Positions 59,710-64,000 of a DNA stretch of 64,000 bases are shown here, piece by piece. Made by a program: the position numbers and the translations under genes. How positions within the stretch are numbered: position 1 is the stretch's first letter; the number at the start of each line of letters is the position of its first letter. Below the pieces are notes generated by a model. It saw only the letters and a list, made by a program, of their open reading frames with translations. It was not told where the DNA came from and ran no database searches. This stretch comes from Erwinia endophytica (lineage in GTDB: Bacteria; Pseudomonadota; Gammaproteobacteria; Enterobacterales; Enterobacteriaceae), in the NCBI RefSeq assembly GCF_009295515.1, contig NZ_RQVV01000061.1, positions 124,001 through 188,000 on the forward strand, read 5' to 3'.

Positions 59710-60033
59710 ATGAAAAGATTAGGAATAATGGTTCTCTCTGCCCTGCTGTTGAGCGCATTCTGCTTCAACGCCTCCGCCAAAGACGCCCATCATCGCGGCC
59801 AAAAATACACCACGGGAGATAACAGAGGGAAGTCTTCCTCCAGGCAGCAAGAGAGAAAGCATAATAAATCAACGCGTCATCACGAAGACAGAAGCCGCAT
59901 GAAGAACAATTCCTCGCAACGTCATAATGGCAATAATGATGGAATGAATCGCCACGAAGAACGAGCATCAAACCAGCGTAATGATCAGTACCGCAACACG
60001 GGCAATGGGGATCGCTCAGATCGTCATCAGTAA
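59710..60033 (+). CDS. secreted, highly polar His/Arg/Asn-rich small protein
   Basis: Protein of 107 residues. A clear Sec signal peptide covers 1-23 (MKRLGIMVLSALLLSAF, ASA cleavage), and the mature part of 84 residues is made only of polar and charged residues plus Gly, Ala, Met and Tyr: no Ile, Leu, Val, Phe, Trp, Cys or Pro. It holds about eight His and 14 Arg, so it is basic and surely disordered. GGAAG precedes ATG 59710 by six bases. Nothing similar is recognised; metal or polyanion binding is only a guess. It stands alone between hemW and yggN, where E. coli has yggM and ansB, and its base composition is lower in GC than its neighbours. Confidence 0.65.
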   Translation: MKRLGIMVLSALLLSAFCFNASAKDAHHRGQKYTTGDNRGKSSSRQQERKHNKSTRHHEDRSRMKNNSSQRHNGNNDGMNRHEERASNQRNDQYRNTGNGDRSDRHQ

Positions 60034-60309
60034 AGCGCGCCGCTGTCGGAACGCCGTAAATATTTACCCGGAGGCCCGGTTGACGGGTCTCTGCGACAAA
60101 CATCCGACAGGAACGCAGCTTACGGCTACCCACTCACGTTTGAGTCGTTGGTGAAGAAAAGCCAAATCTCCGCTTCACAGCAGATCTGTGGCTATTAGCA
60201 GGGAAGGTTATCCGGATACACGAATGTTTTCACAGGGACGCGTAAAACAAGCCCGCAAGGCCGTATCACACCAATACGTACCTGGATAACCCTTTCAGCG
60301 TGTTAAAAA

Positions 60310-61023
60310 CTACTTCAACCCGGCGACCAGTTCCTTGCGCTGGGCTTCCAGGTTGCTCACACGATTACACACCTCGTGGCCAAAATTCTGGAAATCCTGC
60401 TCCTGATTGCGCCACTCAGCCTGGAGCGACTGCTGGAGGCCCCCCAGGTTACCCATAATCGCCTGTAGCGGGTTACTACCACCAGCCTGTTTGCTACTGC
60501 CCATCTCGTTCAGGCTATCCTGCACGACCCCACCCATCGCGCTCTGTACCAGTTTCTCGCCGTCCTGACGCACCTGGTCGATGGCCTGATGATGGAAAGT
60601 CAGTCCATCACTGCGATGCTCAATAATGCGGTTCATCTGATCTTTCAATTGCGAATCCAGCTTGCTCAGACGATGACGTACATTGCTGTCGCTGCCCAGC
60701 TTCTCCACCACGACCTTATCCAGCGCCACCCGCCCTTTCTCCAGACGCTGGCGCGCGCCCTGATCCACCCACGGCAAATCCTGGCGCAACGCGGTTTGAT
60801 AATCGATAGCTTTCTGGCGGGTGGCATTATCTACCGTCACAGCCTGTCCGTTGCGTTGCACATCACCTGTTGGGGTAATCACCAGATTGCCACTGGCCCC
60901 CACCACCTGCACAGTCTGTGGCGTGATAACGATGTCATCCTGTGGCTTAACGCTACACTGATAATCTGCCTGCGCCTGGCCCGTCGCCAGTAACAACGCG
61001 CCAACCATCATCGCTTTACGCAT
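60310..61023 (-). CDS. yggN: DUF2884 periplasmic protein YggN
   Basis: Protein of 237 residues with a signal peptide (MRKAMMVGALLLATGQAQA, then DYQCSVKPQDDIVI). The body is like E. coli YggN: LPWVDQGARQRLEKGRVALDK, LKDQMNRIIEHRSDGLTFHH and a C-terminal coiled region. Its function is unknown. The ATG 61023 has an AGGAG upstream; longer in-frame starts up to 61101 would run into yggL. It lies 68 bp after yggL. Confidence 0.94.
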   Translation of the reverse strand: MRKAMMVGALLLATGQAQADYQCSVKPQDDIVITPQTVQVVGASGNLVITPTGDVQRNGQAVTVDNATRQKAIDYQTALRQDLPWVDQGARQRLEKGRVALDKVVVEKLGSDSNVRHRLSKLDSQLKDQMNRIIEHRSDGLTFHHQAIDQVRQDGEKLVQSAMGGVVQDSLNEMGSSKQAGGSNPLQAIMGNLGGLQQSLQAEWRNQEQDFQNFGHEVCNRVSNLEAQRKELVAGLK

Positions 61024-61091
61024 TTTGCTTTCTCCTGAGAGTGAAAAGGCCATGCCTGCGCGTGGCCCGGACGGACATCCGTTCTGTCTGA

Positions 61092-61418
61092 TTAGTCCCA
61101 CCAGACATCAAAAAGTTCGGTAACCTGAATGTTTTCCAGTTGGTTATCAGACAACCACTTACGCACTATCTCGCGATGCTCATCAGTGCATTTACCCGTC
61201 TGCTGTAGGCAAATCAAGCCTTCCCACTGCAGATAACCACTGCCATCAAAGGCCAGACCATTTGGTTCGATGACTTCTGCAATCAGCGCATCAACCGTAC
61301 TATCAATTTTCTCCTCGCTGCTGCCTGCCGGGAAAGCAAAACCGATAGAAAAGCCTGTTTCCTGGAATTCATCAATATGCATCTTCTTACGCAAACGACG
61401 ACTGCGTTGGGTAGCCAT
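61092..61418 (-). CDS. yggL: 50S-binding YggL family protein
   Basis: DUF469 protein of 108 residues, the E. coli length; YggL of E. coli binds the 50S ribosomal subunit and may assist its maturation. It begins [20 protein letters not shown] and continues FSIGFAFPAG and WEGLICLQQTGKCTDEHRE. Its ATG shares one base with the trmB stop, so the two are coupled. Confidence 0.96.
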   Translation of the reverse strand: MATQRSRRLRKKMHIDEFQETGFSIGFAFPAGSSEEKIDSTVDALIAEVIEPNGLAFDGSGYLQWEGLICLQQTGKCTDEHREIVRKWLSDNQLENIQVTELFDVWWD

Positions 61419-62137
61419 TATTTAATCCTCTCAAACATCAGATCCCAAACACCGTGGCCCAAACGCTGACCGCGTTGCTCAAATTTAGTCAGTGGGCGTG
61501 ACGCCGGACGCGGCACATAATCCTGCGTTGCCGACTGGTTTTTGTAGCCTGCAATGCTGTTCATCACCTCCAGCATATGTTCTGCGTAGGGTTCCCAGTC
61601 CGTCGCCATGTGGAAAACACCCCCCAGTTTCAGCTTGCGCAGCACCAGTTCGGCAAACGGTACCTGCACGATACGACGCTTATTGTGGCGCGCTTTATGC
61701 CACGGGTCCGGGAAAAACAGCTGTACCATACGCAGCGAATTGTCCGGGATCATATGATTCAGTACATCCACCGCGTCATGACGCATAACGCGTAAATTTT
61801 CCACGCCCGCTTCATCCGCTGCACTCAGGCAGGCTCCCACGCCAGGTGAGTGTACCTCAATACCGAAAAAGTTCTGCTGTGGATTGGCCTGCGCCATAGT
61901 GACCAGCGAAGCACCCATGCCAAAACCGATCTCCAGGACCACTGGTGCTTCACGACCAAATATTTTTGCCAGATCAACAGGTTCGGGCTGATATTCCACC
62001 CCCATCACTGGCCAAAGATGGTCCAGCGCATACTGCTGGCCTTTGGTCAGACGCCCCTGCCGACGAACGAAACTGCGAATACGACGCAACGGGCGACCGT
62101 TTTCATCAAACTCCGGTGAAATAACCTCATTCTTCAT
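61418..62137 (-). CDS. trmB: tRNA (guanine-N7)-methyltransferase TrmB
   Basis: Methylates G46 in tRNA. It has 239 residues, as in E. coli. The SAM-binding site is [16 protein letters not shown], with [18 protein letters not shown] and the C-terminal [15 protein letters not shown]. It lies divergent to mutY across 157 bp and is the first gene of trmB-yggL-yggN. Confidence 0.98.
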   Translation of the reverse strand: MKNEVISPEFDENGRPLRRIRSFVRRQGRLTKGQQYALDHLWPVMGVEYQPEPVDLAKIFGREAPVVLEIGFGMGASLVTMAQANPQQNFFGIEVHSPGVGACLSAADEAGVENLRVMRHDAVDVLNHMIPDNSLRMVQLFFPDPWHKARHNKRRIVQVPFAELVLRKLKLGGVFHMATDWEPYAEHMLEVMNSIAGYKNQSATQDYVPRPASRPLTKFEQRGQRLGHGVWDLMFERIK

Positions 62138-62294
62138 GTTTTTGCCTGTTGGTCTGCAATATCCGAAAAACGGGCATTATGCAAAGTTACAGCGGTTAAG
62201 CAAGTCTGCCCTGGAAACTTCCGGTTTACAGCATAGTTGGTCTGTGCTGGAATCCCATCCTGATTTTTAATTATTCGGGGTTTTCTCTGATATG

Positions 62295-63380
62295 ATGCAA
62301 GCGCGGTGGTTTTCCAGACAGGTTATTGACTGGTATCAACGCTTTGGCCGCAAAACCCTGCCCTGGCAGCGGGAAAAAACGCCTTATAAAGTCTGGCTTT
62401 CAGAAGTGATGCTGCAACAAACGCAGGTCGCAACGGTTATTCCCTACTTCGAACGATTTATGGCCCACTTCCCCACCGTGACCGATCTGGCCGCCGCACC
62501 GCTGGATGAGGTACTGCATCTGTGGACCGGCCTTGGATACTATGCCCGAGCCCGCAATTTACATAAAGCCGCCATTCAGGTAACGGAAAAACACCACGGA
62601 AAATTTCCGGAAAACTATGATGACGTGGCGGCGTTACCTGGCGTTGGACGTTCCACTGCCGGCGCGATCCTCTCCCTGGCGCTTGGTAAGCATTTTCCCA
62701 TTCTCGACGGCAACGTCAAACGCGTGCTGGCTCGCTGCTACGCCATCTCTGGCTGGCCGGGCAAGAAAGAAGTCGAAAAACGCCTGTGGGAAATCAGCAA
62801 CGACGTCACGCCTGCGGAAGGCGTTAGCCAGTTCAACCAGGCCATGATGGACCTGGGGGCGATGGTCTGCACCCGAACAAAACCAAAATGTGAAATTTGC
62901 CCGCTGAATCCCGACTGTATCGCTTACGCCAACAACAGCTGGGCCAACTACCCAGGCAAAAAACCCAAACAGCGCCTGCCGGAACGTACCGGATGGATGC
63001 TGATGATCGAGCATGATGAACACATCTGGCTGGAACAACGCCCCCCTGTCGGATTATGGGGTGGCCTGTTCTGCTTCCCGCAGTTCGCCACCAAACCAGA
63101 ACTACAACACTGGCTTCGTGAGCGCCGAATCGGCAGCGACACCTTGCAACAGGGCATCGCTTTTCGCCACACCTTCAGCCATTTCCACCTGGATATCATA
63201 CCCATGTGGCTGAAACTGCCCCAGCCGGGTGCGGCAATGGATGAAAGCGCGGGTCTCTGGTATAACTTAGCGCAGCCGCCATCCGTCGGGTTGGCAGCCC
63301 CAGTGGAACGCCTGCTACAGCAGTTGCGCCAGCCACAACACATTGCGCCGGACATACACGCGGCAGAAGAGGAAAAGTAA
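62295..63380 (+). CDS. mutY: adenine DNA glycosylase MutY
   Basis: Removes adenine paired with 8-oxoguanine. It has 361 residues from ATG 62295 (E. coli 350; the adjacent ATG 62292 is also possible). The catalytic Glu is in [13 protein letters not shown]; the helix-hairpin-helix is [13 protein letters not shown] with Asp in [13 protein letters not shown]; the [4Fe-4S] cluster has C-x6-C-x2-C-x5-C ([18 protein letters not shown]). The C-terminal NUDIX-like domain ([17 protein letters not shown]) senses 8-oxoG. Its stop overlaps the yggX start. Confidence 0.98.
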   Translation: MQARWFSRQVIDWYQRFGRKTLPWQREKTPYKVWLSEVMLQQTQVATVIPYFERFMAHFPTVTDLAAAPLDEVLHLWTGLGYYARARNLHKAAIQVTEKHHGKFPENYDDVAALPGVGRSTAGAILSLALGKHFPILDGNVKRVLARCYAISGWPGKKEVEKRLWEISNDVTPAEGVSQFNQAMMDLGAMVCTRTKPKCEICPLNPDCIAYANNSWANYPGKKPKQRLPERTGWMLMIEHDEHIWLEQRPPVGLWGGLFCFPQFATKPELQHWLRERRIGSDTLQQGIAFRHTFSHFHLDIIPMWLKLPQPGAAMDESAGLWYNLAQPPSVGLAAPVERLLQQLRQPQHIAPDIHAAEEEK

Positions 63381-63652
63381 TGAGCAGAACTATTTTTTGC
63401 ACGTTCCTGCAACGTGACGCAGAGGGACAGGATTTTCAGTTGTATCCGGGCGAGCTGGGCAAACGTATCTATAATGAAATCTCCAAAGAAGCCTGGGCGC
63501 AATGGATGACCAAACAGACCATGCTTATCAATGAGAAAAAACTGAGCATGATGAATCCGGAAGACCGCAAACAACTGGAACAGGAAATGGTGAAGTTCCT
63601 GTTCGAAGGCCATGACATTCACATTGAAGGTTATACCCCGCCGGATGAATAA
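63380..63652 (+). CDS. yggX: Fe(II)-trafficking protein YggX
   Basis: Small protein of 90 residues linked to protection of iron-sulfur enzymes from oxidation. It has the family sequence [19 protein letters not shown] with the conserved Cys7, and [22 protein letters not shown] helix ([19 protein letters not shown]). It shares its start with the mutY stop, which matches E. coli. Confidence 0.98.
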   Translation: MSRTIFCTFLQRDAEGQDFQLYPGELGKRIYNEISKEAWAQWMTKQTMLINEKKLSMMNPEDRKQLEQEMVKFLFEGHDIHIEGYTPPDE

Positions 63653-63658
63653 TCGTTG

Positions 63659-63674
63659 GCCTCACAGATGAGGC
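63659..63674 (+). terminator. short hairpin after yggX
   Basis: GCCTCA and TGAGGC arms with a CAGA loop, seven bases after the yggX stop. No T-run follows, so it is an attenuator at most between yggX and mltC. Confidence 0.4.
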
Positions 63675-63702
63675 TCTCTCAATTTGGGCGAAGCACGACA
63701 CA

Positions 63703-64000
63703 ATGAATAAAAAGCTGATTAGTTTGCTGGTCATAGCACCGTTATTGATCTCCTGTTCCAGCCATAAAAAACCGGTTTTCCACGAAGAATGGGTCAAAGA
63801 CACCAACGGATTTGACATTTTGATGGGGCAATTTGCCCACAACATTGAAAATATCTGGGGCATCAATGAAGTGTTGATCGCCGGTCCCAAGGACTACGTT
63901 AAGTACAGCGATCAATATTACACCCGTAGCCACATCAACTTTGATGCCGGTACCATCACCATCGAGACCATATCCGGTACTGATCCGATGGCCAGCCTGC
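63703..64000 (+). CDS. mltC: membrane-bound lytic transglycosylase C (partial)
   Basis: The first 99 codons of a gene that runs off the window. The lipoprotein signal is [18 protein letters not shown] with the lipobox Cys18, then [20 protein letters not shown] and [20 protein letters not shown], typical of MltC. The catalytic domain lies beyond the edge. The order mutY-yggX-mltC is that of E. coli. Confidence 0.93.
   Translation, partial: MNKKLISLLVIAPLLISCSSHKKPVFHEEWVKDTNGFDILMGQFAHNIENIWGINEVLIAGPKDYVKYSDQYYTRSHINFDAGTITIETISGTDPMASL

Overview
The window is a stretch of Enterobacterales chromosome. Almost every gene matches an E. coli K-12 gene in the 63-67 min region, in the same order and orientation: omrA-galR-lysA-lysR, lysS-prfB-recJ-dsbC-xerD, fldB, cptA-sdhE, ygfZ, yqfA, ygfF-gcvPHT, ubiI-ubiH-pepP-ygfB, zapA-6S RNA-fau, serA, rpiA, argP, yggE, argO, mscS, fbaA-pgk-epd, tktA, speB-speA, metK, galP, sprT, endA, rsmE, gshB-yqgE-ruvX, yggR, yggS-yggT-rdgB-hemW, yggN-yggL-trmB and mutY-yggX-mltC. 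Protein divergence, moderate GC and the genes absent compared with E. coli suggest a member of Pectobacteriaceae (Dickeya, Brenneria, Lonsdalea or Sodalis-like), but the genus cannot be fixed by reading alone. There are no tRNA or rRNA genes, insertion sequences, prophage or CRISPR arrays.

Layout. 1-4.5 kb: the end of an unidentified gene, a second FtsI-type penicillin-binding protein, the small RNA OmrA and a BisC-type molybdoenzyme. 4.7-9.3 kb: galR, lysA/lysR and an MFS transporter. 9.6-15.7 kb: a minus-strand run xerD-dsbC-recJ-prfB-lysS, with the programmed RF2 frameshift intact. 15.8-19 kb: fldB, cptA-sdhE, ygfZ, yqfA. 19.0-19.9 kb: an AT-rich gap that holds a 42-codon gene for a microcin-type double-glycine peptide, followed by two perfect back-to-back inverted repeats. 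19.9-31.4 kb: ygfF, the glycine cleavage operon, the ubiquinone hydroxylases with pepP, zapA, 6S RNA and fau. 31.6-38.6 kb: serA, rpiA, argP and its target argO, mscS and fbaA. 38.7-44.1 kb: pgk, epd, an inserted membrane-anchored bactofilin and tktA. 44.3-51.1 kb: agmatine pathway genes speA/speB, metK with a MetJ-box array and a long leader, and galP with GalR operators. 51.1-64 kb: endA, rsmE, gshB and the yqg/ygg housekeeping genes, ending inside mltC.

How the genes connect. GalR (4.7 kb) probably controls both itself and galP 45 kb away, because the same operator type precedes both genes. ArgP and its export target argO lie 1.5 kb apart. The gcv operon, serA, fau and metK together cover one-carbon metabolism, and speA plus speB convert arginine to putrescine.

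Most unusual content: (1) the orphan double-glycine peptide with its AT-rich surroundings and twin inverted repeats; (2) the bactofilin with two N-terminal membrane helices and a well-placed internal ribosome-binding site that would give a soluble form; (3) a secreted 84-residue chain with no Ile, Leu, Val, Phe, Trp, Cys or Pro; (4) an FtsI paralogue with Asp in place of Asn in the SxN motif; (5) twin TGTACA palindromes upstream of tktA and a possibly structured leader before metK.
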